Shown here: in pieces, positions 1 through 6,833 of the stretch
Position numbering within the stretch: position 1 is the stretch's first letter
Layout: each line of letters starts with the position of its first letter
Origin: CAYYAQ01 sp964469555
Lineage (GTDB): Bacteria; Planctomycetota; UBA1135; UBA2386
Length of the DNA: 13,312 nucleotides
Reading direction: 5' to 3'
NCBI GenBank assembly: GCA_964469555.1
Contig: CAYYAQ010000142.1
Span: forward strand, 1-13,312
The notes under the pieces: model-generated
Databases searched by the model: none
The model's input: the letters and a program-made list of their open reading frames with translations, nothing else
Told to the model about the DNA's origin: nothing
Position numbers and translations under genes: made by a program

Positions 1-1834
1 ACGCCGCTCGTCAGAACCGGGGACAAGCTGCCCTGCCAGGCGTTCGCGATGGGCCCGGTGTTCGCGGACGGCAGCCTTCGCTACATTCGGCTGGAGGTTC
101 CGGCGACCGTCACCGAGAATGAACAGCGGACCATCTCGCTCGTGGCGACGAAGGACTCACCTCCTCCGTTCACGAAACACAACTCCGTCCGGGGCACCAT
201 CGGCGTGAACGCGCGCCTGCGGGTCGGAAATAACACGTTCGACTTCCCGAACCCGTGCGTGCTCGAAACCGGTCCCGTCACGAAGGTCTACCGTTCCCGT
301 CTTCGGGCCNNNNNNNNNNACAGGGACGATGATCTGGGCGGAGTTGACGGTTTCGCTCTACACCAACATGCCCCACTCGAAGTTCACGCTGCAGTGGGGC
401 AACAGCGATCCGGACAATCCCAAACTCTACGAGGATCCGGGCCAGGTCGAGTTCCAGATCCAGGGGCCCGACTACCAGTTCGAACACGCGTCCAAGGTGA
501 TCAAGAAGTCCGAGGCCGGGACCTGGCGGATGGCTCTGCTGCACGACGGCGGGCAGATTTCGGATGGCCAGTCACAGCTTGTCGAGGGCCGGTTCATCTA
601 CGAGTCCTCGGCCACACCACCCCGGATCGTCGCCCTCGCCAAGGACTGGGCGATCGCCGGAACCTACGGCCCCTACGGCAACCTGCTTCCTGGTCTCCCG
701 ATCAACTCGGTAGAGTTCACGACCCTCATCGAAGACGACGACAACAAACAAAAGGAGCACCCGTGGGCTCGTTGCGTGCACGGATGCAACCCTGACCCGA
801 GCAACACCGGATATCAGAATGACTTCGGGACGACCATGATGCGGGCTGACGTCTTGATGGCCGACCCGCGGCGGCTTCCGACGATCATCCGGTCGATCTA
901 CCAGGAAGCGTGCCGGGCAACCCACCACCGCGAACGCGACATCAGCCGCGTGCGGGCGGCCAACCACCCGAAACTCCTGACGCTCGACGGTCGGCCAAAG
1001 ACCACCGAGTCCAAGGACATGCTCGGCAAGAATCGCGAATGGTTGACCACCACGATGAGGGGGCCGTCTAACGAACGCTGGCTCGGGCACGATACCGAAC
1101 ACCTGAGCATCAACTACCTCGCCGGCATCGCCCTCTTGACGGGCAATCGATTCGCGCGTGAAGAGGTCGACCACCATGCCGAGCTCTACCTGACCGGGTT
1201 CACGCACAATTCCGGCAGCTACAATGATTCCCCGGGGCCCGCTCGCAAGGTCGGGCGCTCGTCTCTGGCCGCGATCTGGATGTGGCAGGTGACGGGTCGC
1301 AATGACGTTCGAGCTCGCCTGGAACACCGGACGGACGACGTGCTCAAAAAGCTCCGCAGCGCGCAGCTCAACATCAAGGTCGTGGCTCCGCGTGGGAGCT
1401 ACTGGGTGCCCTGGGAGGAGGGGATGGCCGCGACAGGCCTGTTCGCCGTGTACCGGAACTTCGGCTCGCAGAGCGCTCTCGATGTGATCATCCTGACAAC
1501 GGCGGCGCTGGCTGTGAACGGTTTCGGCAAACACAATGGGAATTGGCGTTGCGGATACGAACTGCCGTGGCGCTTCTCGAACGGAGCGGACTACATGGCG
1601 AGCCAGGATCCGAACTTCCCTAATCTCGCAGCGGGCGGAGGCCTGACGATCTGGTCGATACCCGCCATCTTCATCGCCGCGGAGCATCATCCGATTGCGA
1701 ACGTGCGCCAGCTGTGCCTGAAAATCCTGCAGGAGCGCTACTCTCGGTCCTTGAACGGGCTCTCGTTCGACCTCGACTGGATATGCGTAAGCGCCAATAT
1801 TGCGGATCTGGCGAAGATCGTTGGCGGCAGCTAG
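1..1834 (+). CDS. Large protein of unknown function, 5' partial, split by an assembly gap
   Basis: The reading frame is open from the first base, so the true start lies upstream. Bases 1-309 read in frame 1 (103 codons, including DGSLRYIRLEVPATVTENEQ), and after ten Ns the frame resumes as frame 2 at base 320 for 504 codons to the TAG at 1832-1834. Both halves look like one protein. The 'DGSLRYIRLEVPA' stretch followed by short beta-rich segments resembles the N-terminal beta domain of large planctomycete and rhamnogalacturonan-lyase-like (YetA-type) proteins. The second half becomes helix-rich and has a 'RWLGHDTEHLSINYLAGIAL' block, then 'ARKVGRSSLAAIWMWQVTG', 'YWVPWEEGMAATGLFAVY' and 'CGYELPW', which suggests an alpha/alpha-barrel. 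This fold is typical of polysaccharide lyases and glycosidases, but I recognise no catalytic residues and assign no reaction. ATG 329 is not a credible start because the frame is already open before it. It converges on the ATP-grasp gene with 4 bases between the stops. Confidence 0.75.
310..319. other. Assembly gap (10 Ns)
   Basis: Ten consecutive Ns interrupt the first gene. Ten is not a multiple of three and the coding frame changes from 1 to 2 across it, so the N count is probably a placeholder rather than a measured length. An unknown number of codons may be missing here. Confidence 0.97.
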
Positions 1835-1838
1835 TACT

Positions 1839-2726
1839 CTACCGTGCTGTCCGAGTGAGCAGGGCCACCGCGAGGGAGTCGGCGGCAGCGGGGCAGCGAC
1901 GCAGGAACAGCGAGGGCTCGACCAGCTCGACCTCGTTGACCACGAGCTGCCCGGCATCGTCGCGGAGAAGATCGATGCGCGCGTAGAGCAGGGGGCCATC
2001 GCAACCGAGGATCCCCTCGCAGATCTCTCGGACGCGGTCAGCAGACTGCAGGTCGGCCTCGGGTAGATCGGCCAGTTCGTCGGTCGCGCCGAACTTGTCC
2101 ATCACGCGAAAGTCGCCGGCGACGGGGATCTTCCGCACGGCGTGGGTGACGTGGCCGTCGACGAAGATCACCGAGTATTCCCCTTCCGTCGTCACCGCCG
2201 ACAGGAACGGCTGGATCATCAAGCCTTCGCGCGGCAACAATCGGTCGACGTGCGCCTGCGCCGCAGCCAGACCCGCGCGATCCGCATCGAAGGGCATCGT
2301 CTCCCGCGCCGACGCACCGATCATCGGCTTCACGATCGCCCTCTCCCACCCGCGGTCAACAAGGACGTCAGACAGCTCGACCCGCGCGCCGGCCTCGAGC
2401 CAGATCGTTGGCGCGATCGCCGCCCCTCTCGCTTCGATGTCGCGAAGATACGTCTTGAGCGTGTTCCACCGAACCACTTCCATCGGATTGAACAGTTGGG
2501 TGCACGCGGCGACCCGCGCCGTCCAGTCCAGGAACTGCTCACGGCGGTCCATGTAGTCCCACGTCGTGCGAATCAGACACGCGTCGAACGAAGACCAGTC
2601 CACGGTCGGATCGTCCCAGGCGGGCATCTCGAGGGTCGCGCCTTTCGAACGCAGTGCCTGGTGCAACGGGACTTCATCGGCGTCGCCGGCGTAGCGCGTC
2701 GTACAGGATGCCAGGGCGATGCGCAT
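1839..2726 (-). CDS. ATP-grasp domain ligase, DcsG/RimK-like
   Basis: A 295-residue cytoplasmic protein of the ATP-grasp superfamily, which activates a carboxylate as acyl-phosphate and joins it to an amine or similar nucleophile. The N-terminal half has the signature of the group that includes the cycloserine enzyme DcsG: MRIALASC at the start, 'WDDPTVDWSSFDACLIRTTWDY' around residues 37-58 and 'FNPMEVVRWNTLKTYL' at about 79-94. The ATP-binding part shows 'IVKPMIGASA' (about 131-140), 'IQPFL' (about 171-175) and 'ARID' (about 249-252), then the Mg-binding 'NEVELVEPSLF' (about 264-274). The key Lys, Arg, Glu and Asn are all present, so the enzyme looks active. I chose the ATG at 2726 because MRIALA is where the family begins and it sits 2 bases after the upstream stop codon. 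A start at 2750 would add eight residues overlapping the upstream gene. The tight spacing implies translational coupling with the lipoprotein gene. Substrates are unknown and nothing nearby suggests cycloserine synthesis. Confidence 0.85.
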   Translation of the reverse strand: MRIALASCTTRYAGDADEVPLHQALRSKGATLEMPAWDDPTVDWSSFDACLIRTTWDYMDRREQFLDWTARVAACTQLFNPMEVVRWNTLKTYLRDIEARGAAIAPTIWLEAGARVELSDVLVDRGWERAIVKPMIGASARETMPFDADRAGLAAAQAHVDRLLPREGLMIQPFLSAVTTEGEYSVIFVDGHVTHAVRKIPVAGDFRVMDKFGATDELADLPEADLQSADRVREICEGILGCDGPLLYARIDLLRDDAGQLVVNEVELVEPSLFLRRCPAAADSLAVALLTRTAR

Positions 2727-2728
2727 GG

Positions 2729-3583
2729 CTAGGGCAGCTTGGCTTGCCAACCCGACAGCCCCCGGTCGACGACCCCGGCAGCGTGATCCCCTGCCATCTC
2801 AGCCCAGTGCCCACGCCACCCAGTGAATGGAAACGTCGCCAGGTACGCCGGCCAGTAGAGGATCGTCCAGCCGTACAGCCACTCATGCATCTGCATGTGC
2901 TGGTGGTAGAACTCGTGCAGGATCGTCTCGGCCCGTCGCTTCGGCGAAAAACCGTCCCACCGACTCTTGCTGCGGACGATGAACCCCCAACTCCGCTCCT
3001 GAGCGGGGAAATTGGCACCGACGGTCCACTGGAGGAGGCTCCACACCGCGTTGCCCTCCGCGACTTGCAGCACGTCGCCCTCGCCCGGGATCGTGTAGAT
3101 CAGGTTGCCGCCGGACGCGCGACATCGCGTTCCGCGGGGAAACACCATCGTCCGTTCGTCGCCCGGATGGAAACGCCAGCGCTCGATGGGCAACGACTCG
3201 AGGTACGCCAGCGCCTCGTTGACCAGATCGGCGTCGCGACCGATGTCCATGTTTTCTCCCGGCACGATGAAGAACGGGAGATTCCAACCGGCGGTGATTG
3301 TCGATCCCGTGCCCACGAGCAATTGCTCCCCGGCGCCACCGAGCCTCTCCGCATCAACCGTGACCACACCTTCGACGAAGAGCGCGGGAGATTCCGTCAA
3401 GGTGCCCACGGCCTGCAAGAGGCGGCCCGTCTCGCGGACGAACGGGACCCCGGTATCCGCCGCGAGGAATCCGACTTCCCTCAGCACCTTCCCGGGCCAA
3501 CCCAGTGGATTGAGAGGATGGCTGGCGTTTGGCAGCCCGGAGCAACCAGAGAGCAGGATCGCGAGGAACAAGATGGAACGCAT
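2729..3583 (-). CDS. Putative lipoprotein with HExxH zinc-metallopeptidase-like motif
   Basis: The protein starts MRSILFLAILLSGCSG: a basic end, a hydrophobic stretch and a lipobox LLSG|C with Cys14, so it is probably a lipid-anchored envelope protein of 284 residues. About 210 residues later comes 'ETILHEFYHQHMQMHEWLYG' (about 219-238), whose HEFYH fits the HExxH zinc-protease motif. It is followed about 33 residues on by 'GHWAEMAGDHAAG', which offers Glu, Asp and His as a third metal ligand, as in gluzincin-type proteases. The region between is rich in Trp and Tyr and may be membrane-proximal. The rest matches no family I can name. An in-frame GTG at 3589 is an alternative start; neither start has a clear Shine-Dalgarno sequence. 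Its TAG ends 2 bases before the ATP-grasp ATG, so the two form a likely operon. Its start diverges from the STT3-like gene across about 63 bases. Protease activity is inferred from the motif only. Confidence 0.75.
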   Translation of the reverse strand: MRSILFLAILLSGCSGLPNASHPLNPLGWPGKVLREVGFLAADTGVPFVRETGRLLQAVGTLTESPALFVEGVVTVDAERLGGAGEQLLVGTGSTITAGWNLPFFIVPGENMDIGRDADLVNEALAYLESLPIERWRFHPGDERTMVFPRGTRCRASGGNLIYTIPGEGDVLQVAEGNAVWSLLQWTVGANFPAQERSWGFIVRSKSRWDGFSPKRRAETILHEFYHQHMQMHEWLYGWTILYWPAYLATFPFTGWRGHWAEMAGDHAAGVVDRGLSGWQAKLP

Positions 3584-3646
3584 GCGCACACACTACTAGC
3601 CAAGCGCGTGGATGTCATCGGGGGCGGACGATACGGTTCTCACCAC

Positions 3647-5551
3647 ATGGAGACGGTCGCGCCGGACAAATACAACACGCTGATCTTCTGGTTGTTGGCA
3701 ATCGTCCTCGCGGGCGCGTCGTTCGGAATGCGCATGCGGTTCTCGGAGACCGTGATGCGCGGCGACGACACGGTCCGGTTCGGCGACAAGGACACCATGC
3801 GACGACTCGCGCGGTTGGACGCTCTCTCGCGAGCCGAGACATATCCGATCGCTGAAATCCAGGACGGATTCCCGGACGGCACGGTCAGCCACTGGACCAA
3901 ACCATTCGACTGGTTCCTTCAGGTGCTGGACCCGCTGGTCAGCCCGTTCGTCAACGGGGCGCAGGACTGTGAGGCAGCCGCAGTTTTTGCCGGACCGGTT
4001 CTCGGGACACTGAGCGTGCTGTTGTTCCTATGGTTCGCGACGAGTCTGCTGGGCCCCTTTCCCGGACTGCTGGCCGCTGCGTTCTACGCCCCGCAGTTTC
4101 CCTTGCTGATCATGGGCGCCGTCGGCAACGGCGACCACCAGAACCTCCAGCACGTCTGCCTCCTCGTGTTCGGCTGGTTGTGGTTGCTCGGGCATGCGGA
4201 CAAGATGGGACGCTTCGCGGCGCCGCTGTCAGGCGTCGGCCTCGGGTTGGGGATCTGGGTGTCGACGGAGTCGATGGTCGTGTTCCTCTCGTGGGTAGTG
4301 GTCACCGGTTGCCTCCTCGTTCTCGGACCTCGCAAGGACCTCGGCAAGCGCGCGACGACCGAAATCATCAGAGGTCTGTCACTCTGGGGCACGCTGCTCG
4401 TCGGCGCGGCGGTGGAGCAGCCGCGCTTCTTCGCGCTCGAATGGGACAAGGTATCGTGGTTCCAGATCTACCCCGTCACCGTGTTCTTGGGGTTCCTCAT
4501 CCTCGCGCGCGTCCTGCCAGACGTGCGCCGTCGCGGCATCATCGCGGCGGCCACAGGGCTCGGGATCGGCTTGCTCGGTCTCTGGCTGCTGCCGGGATTC
4601 AGCGAGACAGTCGGACAGCAACTCTCGACGTTCAACAACGTCAACGTGTGGCTGCAGGTATGCGTCAACGAGTTCCAGTCATCGTTCTGGAACGGCGCGG
4701 AGTACTCGGTCCAGGAAGGGATGCGACGCTTCACGTTCCTGCTGCTCGGGCTGCCTGTTTTCCTGGCGGCAGTCGTCATCGCGAAGCAATACCCCTGGCG
4801 CGCGCGGGTGACCCTGCTCGCCATGGCAGCGATCGCGATCGGACTCGCCTCTTGGGAAGTGAAACTCGGACACCTTCTCGCTATCTGGTTGCCGGTCACC
4901 CTGGTCGTCGGCGGCGCCGCGATGCTGAACCGGTTCGTACCTAAGGACAGCATCGCGCGCCCCATGACCACCACGGTGTTCGTCGGCTTGCTGCTCGTGA
5001 GTGGTTTCCTCGGACGCCCCGCAGGACCTGACCCGACCGTCGAGATCAACAAAGATGGTGTCGCCGAGCTCTGCGAATTCCTCCGTTCGAAGGACGGCAA
5101 GGACAAGGGTTCCGTCATCGCGCCCTGGGACCTCGGCGCCGCCATCATGTACCGCGCCGAGTGGCCCGTCGTGGCGTCCGGCTACCACCGCAACATCGAC
5201 GGCATCAAGGACGCCTACCGCTTCTACTCCTGCCAACCGAACGAGGCGATGATCGCGAACGAGATCCTCGATCGACGCGATGTCCGCTTCGTGGTCGTGT
5301 GGTACAGCCGCGTATTCTTGCAGAACGCGCAGACGGTCTTGCAGTCAGGCAGGGAATTCATCCGCGACAGCGAGAACGTGCGGACCTTCACGGATCTCGC
5401 GAAGAACAGTCTCTTCTGGCGCCTTCGCTACGGACACAAGGCGAGCAAGGAGATCCCCGGATACCGCCTGCGGTACAACAGCGAAATCAGGATTCGGCTC
5501 GGCTCAGCCCAGACGGAACCCCTGTTCAAGGTTTTCGAGGTCACGCGATGA
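3647..5551 (+). CDS. STT3/AglB/PglB-like oligosaccharyltransferase (GT66-type)
   Basis: A 634-residue multi-pass membrane protein with a soluble C-terminal domain. STT3-family enzymes move an oligosaccharide from a polyprenyl-(pyro)phosphate carrier to asparagine on the outer face of the membrane. Landmarks appear in the expected order. After TM1 there is a first-loop 'FGDKDTMRRL' (D47-x-D49) and 'FPDGTVSHWTKPFDWF' (about 75-90), comparable to the YPxG...WxP segment of STT3. 'GAVGNGDHQNLQH' (about 158-169) matches the GxxDHH-type second acidic motif. 'YSVQEGM' has S354-V-Q-E357 at the place of the TIxE/SVSE motif with its catalytic-loop Glu. 'IAPWDLGAAI' (W494-D495-x-G497) is a variant of WWDYG, the acceptor-sequon site. 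Length is close to usual for the family. ATG 3647 directly precedes the first membrane helix; a GTG at 3608 is possible but unsupported. The upstream open frame is antisense to other genes. The TGA overlaps the next ATG (ATGA). No glycan-assembly genes are visible, so donor and targets are unknown. Confidence 0.82.
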   Translation: METVAPDKYNTLIFWLLAIVLAGASFGMRMRFSETVMRGDDTVRFGDKDTMRRLARLDALSRAETYPIAEIQDGFPDGTVSHWTKPFDWFLQVLDPLVSPFVNGAQDCEAAAVFAGPVLGTLSVLLFLWFATSLLGPFPGLLAAAFYAPQFPLLIMGAVGNGDHQNLQHVCLLVFGWLWLLGHADKMGRFAAPLSGVGLGLGIWVSTESMVVFLSWVVVTGCLLVLGPRKDLGKRATTEIIRGLSLWGTLLVGAAVEQPRFFALEWDKVSWFQIYPVTVFLGFLILARVLPDVRRRGIIAAATGLGIGLLGLWLLPGFSETVGQQLSTFNNVNVWLQVCVNEFQSSFWNGAEYSVQEGMRRFTFLLLGLPVFLAAVVIAKQYPWRARVTLLAMAAIAIGLASWEVKLGHLLAIWLPVTLVVGGAAMLNRFVPKDSIARPMTTTVFVGLLLVSGFLGRPAGPDPTVEINKDGVAELCEFLRSKDGKDKGSVIAPWDLGAAIMYRAEWPVVASGYHRNIDGIKDAYRFYSCQPNEAMIANEILDRRDVRFVVVWYSRVFLQNAQTVLQSGREFIRDSENVRTFTDLAKNSLFWRLRYGHKASKEIPGYRLRYNSEIRIRLGSAQTEPLFKVFEVTR

Positions 5552-6225
5552 GGACCACCATGCCACGCTTCTTCCTTCTGCTTCTGCTCGCCGCGGCGTT
5601 GCCCGCCCAGTACCAGAACATCGCACCGTTTGTCGCGAAGATGGACGTGAAGAAGAGGTTCTTCACGATCTACCGCGAGTTGGAGCAAGCAAGAATCTAC
5701 CTCGCGGTCGACCGGTTGGAGGAGGACTTCCTCTATGTGAACTCGCTTCCGTCTGGAGTGGGCTCCAACGACAGCGGCCTGGACCGCGGAAAGCTGGGGT
5801 CCACGAAAGTCGTGCGCTTCCATCGCGTGGGCAAGCGACTGATGCTCATCCAGCGCAACCTCGGCCACCGCGCGACGACCAACAATCCCGACGAGAAGCG
5901 GGCCGTCGTGGAGGCGTTCGCGAGCTCCATCATCTCGAGCTTCGATATCGTGGCGGGAAGCAACTCCACGTTCCTCGTCGACGCCACCGACTTTTGCGTA
6001 CGCGACGCGTTCAACGTTGTCGGTTCGCTGAGACGATCCGATCACGGTGCGTTCAAGATGGATCCGAAGCGTTCGTTCCTGCATTGGGCCGGGTGCGGTG
6101 CGTTCCCCAAGAACACCGAGATGCAAGCGACGCTGACGTTCGCCGGCACGTCACCGGGGATCACCTCGACGGCGGATACCCACTTGTCCTCGTCGAGCGC
6201 GAGCGGCAATACGAAGTTGCGGTAG
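5548..6225 (+). pseudogene. 3'-truncated zinc-dependent metalloprotease (DUF5118/DUF5117 N-terminal part)
   Basis: The first roughly 200 residues match the N-terminal region of the large secreted 'zinc-dependent metalloprotease' family (DUF5118/DUF5117, with a Met-zincin C-terminus). They contain a signal peptide (MRTTMPRFFLLLLLAAALPAQ), 'DRLEEDFLYVNSLPSGVGSN', 'GLDRGKLGSTKVVRFHRVG', 'FLVDATDFCVRDAF' and 'AFPKNTEMQATLTFAG'. Family members usually run to about 800 residues and carry HExxHxxGxxH in the C-terminal half. Here homology stops at about base 6155, and the last 20 or so codons are antisense to the neighbouring cytochrome-like gene, so the catalytic domain is absent. ATG 5548 overlaps the STT3 stop (ATGA) and has GAGG 7 bases upstream; ATG 5560 also has a GAGG at 6 bases. 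The overlap suggests co-transcription and coupling with the STT3-like gene. Real truncation and assembly chimera cannot be distinguished here. Identification of the family part is firm; function of the remnant is doubtful. Confidence 0.8.
6145..6165. other. Junction truncating two convergent genes
   Basis: Plus-strand codons remain metalloprotease-like through TLTFAG and perhaps SPG (to about 6159). Minus-strand codons remain cytochrome-family-like down to 'AVEVIPGD' (to about 6150). Beyond that each strand reads as antisense of the other gene. Both proteins lose hundreds of expected C-terminal residues at the same place, so two formerly separate genes are joined here. The overlap of about 10 bases, where either reading is plausible, would fit microhomology or a misjoined short overlap. 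Confidence 0.7.
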
Positions 6226-6702
6226 ATGTCGAGACCGCCGGCAGGAACTTCGAAGGCGTCCTTCATCGTCAGGACGAGATCGGGCTCGCCCAGCTGACCC
6301 CCCCCCGTCGACATACTTCGGAATCGCTGGCAGCTTCTTCGGGTCACCCTCGGCCATGCCGGAATCCACCCACGCAGCGATCGTCTCGACGTCTGCCTCG
6401 GACATCCGCCGACTGTCCTGGAACTCACCGTGTCCAGGCACCGGATGCCACGGCGGCATGAAGCGCATGGAGGTGACGCGCTTGATCATCTTGCCCTTGC
6501 GTCGCGTCTCCTTGTAGTTGGTCAGGGAGAACGGACCGATCGCTGTCGGGCGGCGGCACGTCGTGCACTGGTTGAAGATGATTCTCGCCACGTGCTCGGT
6601 GAAAGTGATCTTGGCGGGCTGCCTCGGGCCGCCCTGCGCTGCGACGACGCCAGCTAGCACAACGAAGGATGCGAGAAGACTCGAAAGGGTGGGCCTAGAC
6701 AT
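6150..6702 (-). pseudogene. Truncated, frameshifted cytochrome-like gene (planctomycete CxxCH / 'MPPWHPV' family)
   Basis: The start at ATG 6702 gives a signal peptide (MSRPTLSSLLASFVVLAGVVAAQ) and has a good GAGGA ribosome site just upstream; ATG 6717 is an alternative. The protein matches exported planctomycete cytochrome-like proteins: 'TFTEHVARIIFNQCTTC', 'GPFSLTNYKETRRKGKMIK', 'FMPPWHPVPGHGEF' and 'WVDSGMAEGDPKKLPAIPKY'. Relatives have a haem motif CxxCH, but here it reads C46-T-T-C49-R50, so the haem-ligating His is replaced by Arg (CGC for an expected CAC or CAT). At residue 135 the frame breaks in a run of nine Gs (6298-6306). Homology continues in another frame as 'QLGEPDLVLTMKDAFEVPA', 'LDIYRNFVLPLALDEDKW' and 'AVEVIPGD'. 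It then ends abruptly at about 6150, without the C-terminal copper-monooxygenase-like domain usual in these proteins. Three independent lesions point to decay or poor assembly. It lies 131 bases downstream of the DUF368 gene on the same strand. Confidence 0.8.
6298..6306. repeat. C9/G9 homopolymer tract at a frameshift
   Basis: Nine consecutive Cs on the plus strand (Gs in the coding direction of the cytochrome-like gene) fall exactly where its reading frame changes, between '...PKYVDGGG' and 'QLGEPDL...'. Homopolymer slippage, as a mutation or a sequencing error, is the simplest explanation. Confidence 0.9.
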
Positions 6703-6833
6703 CACTTCCTCGGCCATTCATGACCACTGGCCTTTCGCCGCAAACGGTAATCCAGGGGACATCCAACTCCTGACGTTCCTTCGCTTTGCGCCGCCGATAT
6801 GGCCCATCGGGACAAAGCGGACGCAACTGCCTG

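Noticed and set aside
572..1999. 475-codon open frame on the minus strand
   Set aside because: Antisense of the first gene and the ATP-grasp 3' end; Arg/Val/Ala-rich composition typical of shadow frames in GC-rich DNA.
2654..3646. Long open extension upstream of the STT3-like gene
   Set aside because: It is antisense to the ATP-grasp and lipoprotein genes, has low-complexity Arg/Pro/Ser-rich composition and no family match; STT3 homology begins just after ATG 3647.
4030..4944. 304-codon plus-strand frame within the STT3-like gene
   Set aside because: Arg-rich alternate frame overlapping the membrane-spanning core; no start signal and no recognisable domain.
6298..6306. G9 tract as a phase-variation switch
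   Set aside because: The gene also lacks its haem His and its 3' half, so a functional on/off switch is less likely than decay or sequencing error.
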